Source: an uncultured Rothia sp. (GTDB taxonomy: Bacteria > Actinomycetota > Actinomycetes > Actinomycetales > Micrococcaceae). From it: DNA of 64,000 nt. A program made the position numbers and the translations under genes. The notes under the pieces were generated by a model. That model made no database searches. It saw only the letters and a list, made by a program, of their open reading frames with translations, and was not told the DNA's origin. This document shows, piece by piece, positions 17,001 through 25,754 of the stretch. The stretch is from contig CAMIIO010000010.1 of NCBI GenBank assembly GCA_946221065.1, positions 10,852 through 74,851 on the forward strand. The letters are read 5' to 3'. Every line of letters begins with the position of its first letter. Within the stretch, counting starts at the first letter, position 1.

Positions 17001-18128
17001 CTACTTACGCCAATAGTCACCATAATAAGAGCCGAGCTTGCTATAGCCCTGCTCAATACTTACCGCAGGTGCCCAATCTAAGAGTTCGCGAGTGCGCCGC
17101 TGATCGAACCAGTGAGAAGTAGAGAGCTGCTCGGCAAGAAACGCCGTCATAGGAGGCTCATCTTCTCCAGGACGAATATCCCATATCTTTTCAATCAGCG
17201 TCCCTGCCCCACGAGCCACCGAAGCCGGAATGGAGTACCGAGGCGGAGTCACGCCAACCGCCAGGCACATGCCCGCAATAATCTCAGCCACCTCACGCGG
17301 CTGCCCATTCGTCACCACCAGGGGAGTACCGTGAATAACATCTAACCGAGTAAAGCCGGCAACAATCGCATCCACTGCATTATCAATATAGGTGGTGTCA
17401 ATCAATGCAGCTCCACCATTGAGTAGCGGTAGCGTACCACGCGCGGCACGCTCCAACACACGCTCAACTAACTGCGTATCACCGGGCCCCCACACAATGT
17501 GCGGGCGAATCACACCCACCAAAAAATCATCCGTATCGGCAGCAAGAGCTAGCTGCTCCGCCATCGCTTTAGACCGAGCATAATGACCGCGCGCAAGCTC
17601 CGGAGTAGCCGGACCGTTGCCCTCACCCATAAACGAGACGCCGGTATGTGCCACTGAAGGAGAAGAAATAAACAAGAAACGAGAAATCCTCGCTGCCTGC
17701 GCCTGAGACAGTAGGACTTCAGTACCCTGCACGTTCGTGTGAACAAACTCTTCCCACGCCCCGGCAAAAGAAACTTTCGCCGCCAAATGCACCACGCCAT
17801 CAACATCGCTCATAGCTTGCTCAACCGCGGCGACATCGGTAATCGCACCCCGGTGCTGACTAAAACGCTCCACAATAGAGGCGGGCAATAACTCGGTAAT
17901 ACGAGAATCCGAACGCTGCATAACGCGCACATCATAGCCCTGCCGCAATAACTGCAGAGCAACCTCACGCCCCAACATCCCCGAAGCACCAGTCACCAAA
18001 ACCAGCTCACCGCAACGCCGCGCAAACGCCGACTCATCCAACGAACGCTGAGAATAGGGCACCCCGGAATCCTTGACCCAGTGGACAGGAGCTACCGCTA
18101 CTTCAGAAAAATTATCAGAAAAACCCAT
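17001..18128 (-). CDS. oleD: OleD-like NAD(P)H-dependent beta-keto acid reductase
   Basis: A 375-residue short-chain dehydrogenase/epimerase-type protein. Residues 1-37 are an extension; the Rossmann motif VTGASGMLGREVALQLL starts near residue 45, and the YxxxK catalytic pair is in HYARSKAMAEQ. It resembles 3-beta-hydroxysteroid dehydrogenase/isomerases, the family that includes OleD. In the known pathway OleD reduces the 2-alkyl-3-ketoacid made by OleA to the 3-hydroxy acid that OleC turns into a beta-lactone. Its ATG overlaps the oleBC stop (TAATG), so the two are translationally coupled. The assignment rests on family plus the unmistakable oleA/oleBC context. Confidence 0.87.
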   Translation of the reverse strand: MGFSDNFSEVAVAPVHWVKDSGVPYSQRSLDESAFARRCGELVLVTGASGMLGREVALQLLRQGYDVRVMQRSDSRITELLPASIVERFSQHRGAITDVAAVEQAMSDVDGVVHLAAKVSFAGAWEEFVHTNVQGTEVLLSQAQAARISRFLFISSPSVAHTGVSFMGEGNGPATPELARGHYARSKAMAEQLALAADTDDFLVGVIRPHIVWGPGDTQLVERVLERAARGTLPLLNGGAALIDTTYIDNAVDAIVAGFTRLDVIHGTPLVVTNGQPREVAEIIAGMCLAVGVTPPRYSIPASVARGAGTLIEKIWDIRPGEDEPPMTAFLAEQLSTSHWFDQRRTRELLDWAPAVSIEQGYSKLGSYYGDYWRK

Positions 18129-20815
18129 TACTTCTTCAACCGCGCTTTCTTACCGCTCAATACCTGAGTAGCCCAACTCGTCAACAGCGGGCGATCAATC
18201 TTTGAATTATGCCGAATATCGGTGGGATGCTCCTTCACCACTAACACCGCCGCCACCTCAATCCCGGTTTCTTCCAGTACTTTAGCGCGGACTTTCTGAG
18301 AAAGCGTAGCGCTCGCCGACCCGTTTGCTGTGGCACGTGGATCAGTCTCTGCAACCACTACCACGGCGGCAGAGCCTTCCGGTCCCACAGCAACGACGGC
18401 GGCACGTCGAATCTCCTGAAGTAGCTCGGCGGCTTGCTCGGCGGCAACCGGAGTCAAAATACCCTGAGAGGTGTTCATTACATGCCCTAAACGCCCCTCT
18501 ACCCAGAGTCTGCCTGCTTCATCAAAGTGACCGACGTCGCCGGTGCGGTGCCAACCGGGGGTGGAGATAGAGTCTTGTTCGGTCACCCAGAGGGTATCGT
18601 AGCGATCTTTCACATGCGGGGCTGCCACCAAAATTTCACCGCAAATTCCTGGCTCGAAAGTGGTCTCTGCAATTGACTTGCCTTGCTCATCTAACGGAGC
18701 CAAGCAAATTTGCGCGTCAAAAACCGGTTTGCCCACGCATACCCCATCACGGGCATGAGCCATAGCACCGGAAGCACCCTCAGCGTGAGCGGCTTTGATT
18801 TCCTCAAAAGAAACATCGGTAATAGGTAGCGCTTCGGTCATACCGTAGGGGGTATGAATGGAGGCCTGTGGAACCACGGACTGCACCGCCTCCAACAACG
18901 GAACTGCCAGCGGAGCACCGGCAGAAAGCAAAACCTCCACCGAACCCAGGGCAGCTTTCTGCGCGCTCGTGAGATCCTTACAGGTTCGTACCACATTCAT
19001 TAGAGCCGCAGGAGAGGCAAAAATAGTGGTGGCGTTAATCGCCTGGGTAGCTGATGCTAGCGCAGTTGCAGTGAGCGTTTTAGGCTGAGTAACATCCATC
19101 GTCGGTGTCACCGAGGTTGCGCCAAGAGCCGGGCCCAGGAGTGCAAACGGAGCAAAGCCAGCTACTAGCCCGGTGCCAGCTTTGAGATTATAGGTATTGC
19201 GAATAGCATCGCGCATACCGGCTAGCTGACGGTGCGTGTACACCACGCCCTTCGCTGGACCCGTTGATCCCGAGGTATAAAGCACCGCGGCGTCATCATC
19301 GGGATGAATCTCTGCCGGTTCAAACCCTTGGCTAGCCACAAAATCGGTGAGCTGAGCCTTAACACCCAGCGCACGAGCTACCGGAGCAGGCAAAGACTCC
19401 GCGGCAATACGAGTACCTGGCCAGCCTAAAGACTTCGCAGCAACCAGAGCGGTACGAATACCTACCAAGAAATCGGGACGAGCTCCCTTTAACGCACGAG
19501 TTAGCCCTTTTGCCCCGAGCCCGGTATCGGCAACCACAATCACCGCACCCAGCGACATACAGGCATAAATTAAAGTGGTGAGCTTAGCCCCGGGAGGAAC
19601 CATCAGATTGACCCGATCCCCGGCCTTCACCCCAACCTCACGCAACCCCTGAGCCACGGTGCTAATATCGGCAGCCAGCTCCGCCCAACTCTTGGTGGCG
19701 GCAACCTCGGTTTCCTTGGCTGAATCCATGTCCACAATGGCAAGCGAAATGTCCTGCGCTCGTTCGCGAATTTCGGTGAGCATAGGGACAAACTCAGGGG
19801 CAGGGCTGAGTTCGGCGCGAGCAGCAAGGTGAGTTTCACGGGCTGTCTGATTCCAGAGGAAATGTTCTTCGAGCCAATCAAAAATAGGGGTGGCAATATC
19901 CTCATCTTCACCTACCAGGTGCGATGCTTTCTCGTAGCGATGAACATCTGCCTGGGGCAGACGCTGCTGCAGATCTGCCATGTAGCGGCGCTGAAAGACC
20001 GGATCTTTGGTTCCCCATTGGAAGAAAGCGGGCACCTCAAGTTCACGAATCCCTTCGGCAATGCGCACCATATCCGAATGCGAGGCAGTGCCCGGATAAG
20101 CAGGAATATCTGCCACAAAGTTCCGAATGCCCTGACGCAACTCCTTGGTAGTGTAGGGTGCGGCAAAGGTGCGGTAAACCTCTTTACTTAAACCACCGTG
20201 CTGTGCCAGGTGTAAGGTCACATCCAAGAACGTGGTGGTGTTTTGGGTTCCCCAACCGTGTACCGCGGGATTAAGGGCGAGTTGTAGCGCGGCAGGAATC
20301 TTCTCGGAAGAATCATGATAAACACCCGTATTCGTCAGCAAAATTCCTTCGAGCAGGTGGCGGTGTTCAAGCGCCCACCCCAGAGAAATCAGCCCGCCCC
20401 AGTCGTGGGCTAAAGTAACCACCGGTAGCGCGGTGTCATCGATCCCAACGGCGGCGGTAAAGTCTGCCAAATCCTGTACACGATCTGCCAGACGGCGGGT
20501 AGTACCGGTACGCTCGGAATATCCCATATCAAGCTGATCGACGGCGACGACCCGCCACGGATTCTCGGCAGAGATGCCTTTCTCTAGCACACTACGCCAT
20601 AGATAGGACCAGGTGGGGTTACCGTGAACGGCAAGGATAATGCCCACGGGCTCAATATCCGCTTGCTGGAGTGAAGGCAAATTATCAAGATAGTGCCAGG
20701 TGTAAACGGAGCCGGTATCTATGTGTGCCCGGGAACTCACCTGCAAAGTATGTGACCATTCTGGGCGTACTGCCGGCCACTGGTCTGGGTGAGGGGTAAG
20801 AAGTTGTTGATCCAT
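18128..20815 (-). CDS. oleBC: OleBC fusion: beta-lactone decarboxylase plus beta-lactone synthetase
   Basis: An 895-residue two-domain protein. Residues 1-325 are an alpha/beta hydrolase of the haloalkane-dehalogenase type (OleB): oxyanion motif HGNPTW at 64-69, nucleophile D138 in HDWGG, likely acid D271, and H299 in ASHLVGED. OleB cleaves a beta-lactone into alkene and CO2. Residues 340-895 are an AMP-binding enzyme (OleC): P-loop YTSGSTGPAKG near 513, HTPYGMTEALP, HRTGDVG, and the C-terminal lysine region HNSKIDRPLL. OleC activates the beta-hydroxy acid and closes the lactone. Natural OleB-OleC fusions are known in Micrococcus and relatives. GGGAGCAG lies 6 nt before the ATG. All catalytic motifs are intact. 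Confidence 0.9.
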   Translation of the reverse strand: MDQQLLTPHPDQWPAVRPEWSHTLQVSSRAHIDTGSVYTWHYLDNLPSLQQADIEPVGIILAVHGNPTWSYLWRSVLEKGISAENPWRVVAVDQLDMGYSERTGTTRRLADRVQDLADFTAAVGIDDTALPVVTLAHDWGGLISLGWALEHRHLLEGILLTNTGVYHDSSEKIPAALQLALNPAVHGWGTQNTTTFLDVTLHLAQHGGLSKEVYRTFAAPYTTKELRQGIRNFVADIPAYPGTASHSDMVRIAEGIRELEVPAFFQWGTKDPVFQRRYMADLQQRLPQADVHRYEKASHLVGEDEDIATPIFDWLEEHFLWNQTARETHLAARAELSPAPEFVPMLTEIRERAQDISLAIVDMDSAKETEVAATKSWAELAADISTVAQGLREVGVKAGDRVNLMVPPGAKLTTLIYACMSLGAVIVVADTGLGAKGLTRALKGARPDFLVGIRTALVAAKSLGWPGTRIAAESLPAPVARALGVKAQLTDFVASQGFEPAEIHPDDDAAVLYTSGSTGPAKGVVYTHRQLAGMRDAIRNTYNLKAGTGLVAGFAPFALLGPALGATSVTPTMDVTQPKTLTATALASATQAINATTIFASPAALMNVVRTCKDLTSAQKAALGSVEVLLSAGAPLAVPLLEAVQSVVPQASIHTPYGMTEALPITDVSFEEIKAAHAEGASGAMAHARDGVCVGKPVFDAQICLAPLDEQGKSIAETTFEPGICGEILVAAPHVKDRYDTLWVTEQDSISTPGWHRTGDVGHFDEAGRLWVEGRLGHVMNTSQGILTPVAAEQAAELLQEIRRAAVVAVGPEGSAAVVVVAETDPRATANGSASATLSQKVRAKVLEETGIEVAAVLVVKEHPTDIRHNSKIDRPLLTSWATQVLSGKKARLKK

Positions 20816-20862
20816 GCGGTGCTGCTCCCTATCAATTATGCTGCTAAAGATCTAACGTAAAG

Positions 20863-20894
20863 ACCCACCGTTAGCCAAAGCTAGAGCGGTGGGT
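20863..20894 (-). terminator. Hairpin between oleA and oleBC, possible attenuator
   Basis: An 8-bp GC-rich stem (20863-20870 and 20887-20894), extended inside by a TAGC/GCTA pair, in the 91-bp gap after the oleA stop. On the minus strand only a weak T tract follows, so partial termination or RNA protection is more likely than a full stop. Confidence 0.45.
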
Positions 20895-20906
20895 GAAATA
20901 AAAGTT

Positions 20907-21938
20907 CTACCAGGCAATTTCCATCAGGGCTGTATTGAGGCCAGAGCCTACGCCCATGCAGAGAATACGATCGCCTCGGTGATACCCGGGGGCTTCCTGG
21001 GCGAGAGTCATCGGTAGCGCCGCCGAAGCCACATTGCCCCAGAACGGGAAGGTGAGCGGCATCTTTTCTTCGGGAATATTGACCGCCTCGATAATCGCGT
21101 TAGTGTGCGCATTGGAAATCTGGTGAGTCACATAGGAGTCCATGCTGGTCCAGTTCCAACCGCGCTGATGTGCCTCTTCCCAAGCCTCTGCCACGAGCTG
21201 CAAGCCGTGCTTCAGTAGCCCTGCGGCGTCGGTATTCATGCCTTCCTCGGCTTCGCCGCCAATACATAGACCGCGGTGTTCGGTTCCAGCGCGAGTGACT
21301 GAGCCAAGAATTTTATGCCCTTCAGGATGGCGATCACTTCGCCCAATGACGGCGGCGGCGGCACCGGATCCGAGGGTGAGGGTTGCGAACTGCGCCAGGA
21401 CGTCGTCGCGAGTGGTGCCGGGCTGATCAAGAATGCGAAGTGCCGTCTTGTGCCAGGGGGTAGGATCTTCCCCGGCAACAATTAGAGCGTAATCAATGTT
21501 GCCGGCATCGATCATGGATGAAGCAACGGTCATTGCGTTAACAAAACCTAGGCAAGCGTTGGTGATATCAAATTCAATGGTGTGCCGTGGTAGACGCAAA
21601 CGGTCGTGAATTCCCACGGCAACGGCGGGCTCCAAAAAATCGCGGGTAACGGAAGCATTAATAAGTAAGCCAATATCCTCCTTGGCAATACCCGCGCTGC
21701 GGATAGCTTTCTCCGCGGCGGCTACCGCACCATCTTCGAAGTGCATACTTTCCCCCCACGCCCGACGCTCGGTAATACCCGCAAGTCGCTCCAACAGTCC
21801 CTTTGGCATGCGAAGCCGCTTATAAGTAGTGGCAAGCTTTTCATCAAAATATGAGGAAGAAACTACCTCTGGCGGGAGCTCATTCTCAATAGCAAGCAGC
21901 GATGCGTTGGAGTGGCGAATATCTGAATTAGCAGTCAA
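20907..21938 (-). CDS. oleA: OleA: acyl-CoA head-to-head condensing thiolase-fold enzyme
   Basis: A 343-residue thiolase-superfamily protein, the first enzyme of bacterial long-chain olefin synthesis. It joins two fatty acyl-CoAs to a 2-alkyl-3-ketoacid. Catalytic C129 is in NACLGF, H272 in THQISNAH and N302 in WGNVASA. Glutamate E103 in RDFLEPA matches the glutamate that distinguishes OleA from FabH and activates the second acyl chain. The start is TTG 21938 with only a weak Shine-Dalgarno. It is the first gene of the minus-strand ole cluster, divergent from smc across 270 bp that must hold both promoters. A separate true FabH at 50428-51453 argues against a housekeeping KAS III role. Confidence 0.93.
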   Translation of the reverse strand: MTANSDIRHSNASLLAIENELPPEVVSSSYFDEKLATTYKRLRMPKGLLERLAGITERRAWGESMHFEDGAVAAAEKAIRSAGIAKEDIGLLINASVTRDFLEPAVAVGIHDRLRLPRHTIEFDITNACLGFVNAMTVASSMIDAGNIDYALIVAGEDPTPWHKTALRILDQPGTTRDDVLAQFATLTLGSGAAAAVIGRSDRHPEGHKILGSVTRAGTEHRGLCIGGEAEEGMNTDAAGLLKHGLQLVAEAWEEAHQRGWNWTSMDSYVTHQISNAHTNAIIEAVNIPEEKMPLTFPFWGNVASAALPMTLAQEAPGYHRGDRILCMGVGSGLNTALMEIAW

Positions 21939-22208
21939 TGAACTCTGGCTTTCGGGGTACGGTCTGCGGTAACTTGCGGAGGGGGTATGCAGATAGATTG
22001 AAGGTAGCGGCTTCGCAAGTAATAAGTCTAAGTACTAATAATAGTGGGGTAGGAAGGACATCAGGGACATTTCGCTATTGGGTAATCTCACAGAGCGGAC
22101 CTCATGCCGGTACAGTAGTGCTGTGCGGCTTCGCTGTACTGAAATAATCAACCAAAGACCAGCAACCCGTTGCAGACTACCGCTAGTCGATAAACGGAAA
22201 GGAAACCC

Positions 22209-25200
22209 TTGTACCTGCGTTCACTCACTCTACGCGGCTTCAAATCTTTTGCCTCCCGCACCTCTTGTGATTTTTCTACCGGTATCAACGCAATCGTTGG
22301 TCCGAACGGCTCCGGAAAATCTAATGTGGTAGACGCTATAGCGTGGGTGCTGGGGGAGCAGGGAGCCAAAGCTCTTCGTGGTGCGAGCATGAGTGATGTG
22401 ATTTTCTCCGGAACGAAGACGAAGCCGGCGCTGGGGCGTGCTCAGGTGCACCTAGTGATTGATAACAGCGAGGGCGAAGCGGGCTTTCCTGCAGGAGATT
22501 TAGAGATAACTCGCACCCTCTTTAAGGGAGGCGGCTCAGAATTTACCCTCAATGGGCAACCCCTGCGTTTGAGTGATGTGCAGGATCTTCTAGCTCATGC
22601 CGGGTTAGGCGCTGGCAAGCATTGCGTGGTGGGGCAAGGGGATATTGATCGTGTGATTCATGCTTCTGCCGAGCAGCGCCGTCACCTCATCGAAGAGTCA
22701 TCCGGTATTTATACCTTCCGACGCCGAGCGGAGAAAACCGAACGCAAGCTAGAGTCGATGAAAGCTAATCTGCAACGTCTTGAAGATCTTGCCGCTGAAC
22801 TCACCCAGCAACGCGAGCCGCTCAGCCAGCAAGCAGAACAGGCAACTCAAGCTCAAAAGATCGATTGTAATATCGCGGCTCTGCGGGCAGAAATTTTTTT
22901 CCGCGAAGCCACCGGCCATGCCAAGCGGAGCCGAGGACTGCAGAACGAGCTTGCTGTACTCGATCAACAGTACCGGGAAATCAAGATACAGCAGGCGGAG
23001 CTGACCCAGCGCACCCAAGAAGCTGAAAAACAGCGGGCCGACGACGTCGCCGCCACACAATACCGAAAGCAACAGCACGCCAGCCTGCTGAGTCTCAGCC
23101 AGTCTGTTGTTGGCACCAAACGTCTTACCGAAGAACGTCTGCGTTCGCTCACCGAGCAGCAAACCACCGAACAACAGCATCAAGACCGTGAAAACATTGA
23201 GTTAGACCGGGTTGAACAACAGCTTTCCCACACGATACAGCAGCTTCACGCCTACCAAGAGCAACTGAAAGAGCTCGATAAACAACTTACGATACAGCGA
23301 GGTGCGGTGACTGACTCTGAAGAAAAACAGCGCGCGAGTCGTACACGCCTCGAAGATGCCGAAAAAACGCGAACCGTCTTAGGCGAAGAACTTACTGAAG
23401 CCACCGCCGCTCTGGCAGCCGTGCGAGCTCATGACATGAGGGCTGAACGCGAGCGTCAAGAGCTTCAAGAACGCAGTAACACACTCTCTCGTACCGTGAG
23501 CGAATCCCAACACTACGAAAAAGAATTGCGTGAGAGACAGGAAAAGACTCAAACCGATCACAAAAAAGCGACTCACCGGGTACAAACCCTGCACGAAAAG
23601 CGCAGGGCACACCAATCCCAACTCATCGAGGAGCAAAAAAATGCGCACGGCATCCAAGTGCGTATTAAAGCTGCCCATAAGCAGCTCAAGGAGTTTCAAG
23701 CTCAGCTGCCCGCTCAGCTACCCCAGCACGAAGAAACCCCCGCGCTCTACTCCGTCATTCACCTCAAAGACGGTTGGGAACAGGCACTGGCAACGGCACT
23801 TGCACCCCTGGCAGAGGCAGCAGTAATAACAGAGTTTGCCCGCCCGAAATTCTCTGCCCTCTTTACCCCAATTCACCAGAGCCACCGCGCTAGTGCAGAT
23901 CTCCAGAACAGCCAGAACACGCTGCCCCTCTTCTTCTGGGATCAGCTACTGAGCATTGACACAACTCACCCGAAGCTAAATGAAGCGCTCAGCACGGCAC
24001 TTCACAGCGCCCTAAACCAAGAATTTCAGAACACCGTATTTATCGCTGACCCAACCGAAGTCCCAGCCCTGCTACAGCGCTTTCCCGAACTACGCATCTT
24101 TGACAAAGACGGAATCTGCTATACCGCTCACAGCATTAGCTACCCTCAATCTACTGCAACGAATACATTGCACCTCACCGCTCGTATTCACCACGTGCAG
24201 CAGGAACTTAACGAACTGGAAGAAGCGTTACAACACAGCCGGCAGGCTGAAAAAACACATCAGGAAAACATCGCGTCCTTACGAGAAGAAGAGAAAGAAG
24301 CGGCTCGCCAGGTAGGAATCACCGAACAAAAAGTTGGTGAGATCGGTGCCGAACTTGCTCAGCTTCACTACACGCTAGGTAGCGCCAACAGCGAACAAGA
24401 ACGTCTGCGCAAACGTCTTGTAGAGCACCAACACGCCGCCGCTGACAGGCATAACGAAATTACCGATTTCATTCAGCACCTTGCTGAACTCCGTGAAAAA
24501 CTTAACGCTCACAACCTCCCCGAGCTACGCAACGAAACCCAAAAAATCGCCGAAGCTCTAGCTGAAGCACAGGCAGAACTCTCTGCCCTCCAAACGCGTA
24601 AAGAACAAGTCACCGAACAACTAAGCTCAACAGAAAATACTCGCCAAGCCCTCACCCAGCGCCGGCAGAACCTCATCCAAGAACACGAACACGCTGAACA
24701 CAAAAAACAGCGCAGAGCCCACCAGCTTTCCCGGCTCCACCTCCTGCACGCACAGTGCAGCCGTTTACAGCAGCTACTGAGCACCCAAACAGAACAACTC
24801 CTACCGCCGGCTCCACAGCCTGATAGCCTCAAAAAACTTACCCAGAGTCTCAACGAGCTACAAAACCGCCACGTAACCCTCATCCACAACGCCGAGTCTC
24901 TTCAACAACAGCGACTAGAACATCAGCTTGCCCTCGCCAAAATAAAACTCGAACAAGAAGCCTTAGAAACCCAAACCCAAGAACAACTTCACAGCACCCT
25001 CGCAGAACTCGACCGGCGTCAAGAACTCTTCCCCCCAGCAAACCACGAACTCACCGAACTCATCGACACCACCGATAGCGTCGAAGCCCTCCAACAAACA
25101 CTGAAAAAATATGTAACCCAGCGTGAAGAACTCGGACCCGTCAACCCACTTGCCCTACGCGAGTTTACCGCCCTGCAACAGCGACACACCGACCTCGACC

Positions 25201-25751
25201 AACAAATCCAAGACCTCAAAGCCTCCCGAACCCACCTCCGATCTCTTCTCAAAGACCTCAACACACAAATCCAACGAACCTTCACCGAAGCCTTCACTCA
25301 AACCAACCAGCACTTCGCACGAATCTTTACCGAACTTTTTCCCGACGGCGAAGCCAGCCTAACCCTGACCGACCCGCAACACCCACTCACCAGCGGTATT
25401 GACCTCCACGTTCGCCCAGGAGGGAAAAACATCAAACGGCTCTCCCTCCTCTCCGGAGGAGAACGCGCCCTAGCATCCTTCGCCTTCCTCGCCGCCCTTT
25501 TCCTCCAAAACCCAGCACCCTTCTACGTTCTGGACGAAGTAGAGGCCGCACTAGATGACCGCAACCTCGACCGAATACACCGCATTTTTCAAGAACTTGC
25601 AAGCCACAGCCAACTACTCATCATCACGCACAAACCCGCCACCATCGAACTAGCACAACAAATGATAGGAATCAGCATGAACGCAGGAATAAGCACCGTG
25701 ATACACCAAGACGTTGAAGAACTGCGCAAACTAGTGCAACCTCACCCCTAA
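22209..25751 (+). CDS. smc: Chromosome segregation protein SMC
   Basis: A 1180-residue condensin ATPase that compacts and organises the chromosome. TTG 22209 follows GGAAAGG. The order is N-terminal head with Walker A GPNGSGKSN near residue 31, a long coiled coil (residues 160-500, Gln/Glu-rich), a hinge around 500-650, a returning coiled coil, and a C-terminal head with signature LSGGERALASF and Walker B FYVLDEVEAALDD. Base composition drifts along the gene: the 5' kilobase is mixed, while the last 1.5 kb is strongly A/C-rich on the coding strand, a trend that continues into the oppositely oriented next gene. Confidence 0.96.
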   Translation: MYLRSLTLRGFKSFASRTSCDFSTGINAIVGPNGSGKSNVVDAIAWVLGEQGAKALRGASMSDVIFSGTKTKPALGRAQVHLVIDNSEGEAGFPAGDLEITRTLFKGGGSEFTLNGQPLRLSDVQDLLAHAGLGAGKHCVVGQGDIDRVIHASAEQRRHLIEESSGIYTFRRRAEKTERKLESMKANLQRLEDLAAELTQQREPLSQQAEQATQAQKIDCNIAALRAEIFFREATGHAKRSRGLQNELAVLDQQYREIKIQQAELTQRTQEAEKQRADDVAATQYRKQQHASLLSLSQSVVGTKRLTEERLRSLTEQQTTEQQHQDRENIELDRVEQQLSHTIQQLHAYQEQLKELDKQLTIQRGAVTDSEEKQRASRTRLEDAEKTRTVLGEELTEATAALAAVRAHDMRAERERQELQERSNTLSRTVSESQHYEKELRERQEKTQTDHKKATHRVQTLHEKRRAHQSQLIEEQKNAHGIQVRIKAAHKQLKEFQAQLPAQLPQHEETPALYSVIHLKDGWEQALATALAPLAEAAVITEFARPKFSALFTPIHQSHRASADLQNSQNTLPLFFWDQLLSIDTTHPKLNEALSTALHSALNQEFQNTVFIADPTEVPALLQRFPELRIFDKDGICYTAHSISYPQSTATNTLHLTARIHHVQQELNELEEALQHSRQAEKTHQENIASLREEEKEAARQVGITEQKVGEIGAELAQLHYTLGSANSEQERLRKRLVEHQHAAADRHNEITDFIQHLAELREKLNAHNLPELRNETQKIAEALAEAQAELSALQTRKEQVTEQLSSTENTRQALTQRRQNLIQEHEHAEHKKQRRAHQLSRLHLLHAQCSRLQQLLSTQTEQLLPPAPQPDSLKKLTQSLNELQNRHVTLIHNAESLQQQRLEHQLALAKIKLEQEALETQTQEQLHSTLAELDRRQELFPPANHELTELIDTTDSVEALQQTLKKYVTQREELGPVNPLALREFTALQQRHTDLDQQIQDLKASRTHLRSLLKDLNTQIQRTFTEAFTQTNQHFARIFTELFPDGEASLTLTDPQHPLTSGIDLHVRPGGKNIKRLSLLSGGERALASFAFLAALFLQNPAPFYVLDEVEAALDDRNLDRIHRIFQELASHSQLLIITHKPATIELAQQMIGISMNAGISTVIHQDVEELRKLVQPHP

Positions 25752-25754
25752 ACA

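Noticed and set aside
20907..21938. Calling this gene a second FabH
   Set aside because: The DFLEP glutamate, HQIS histidine motif and oleBC/oleD neighbours fit OleA, and a true FabH lies in the fab operon.
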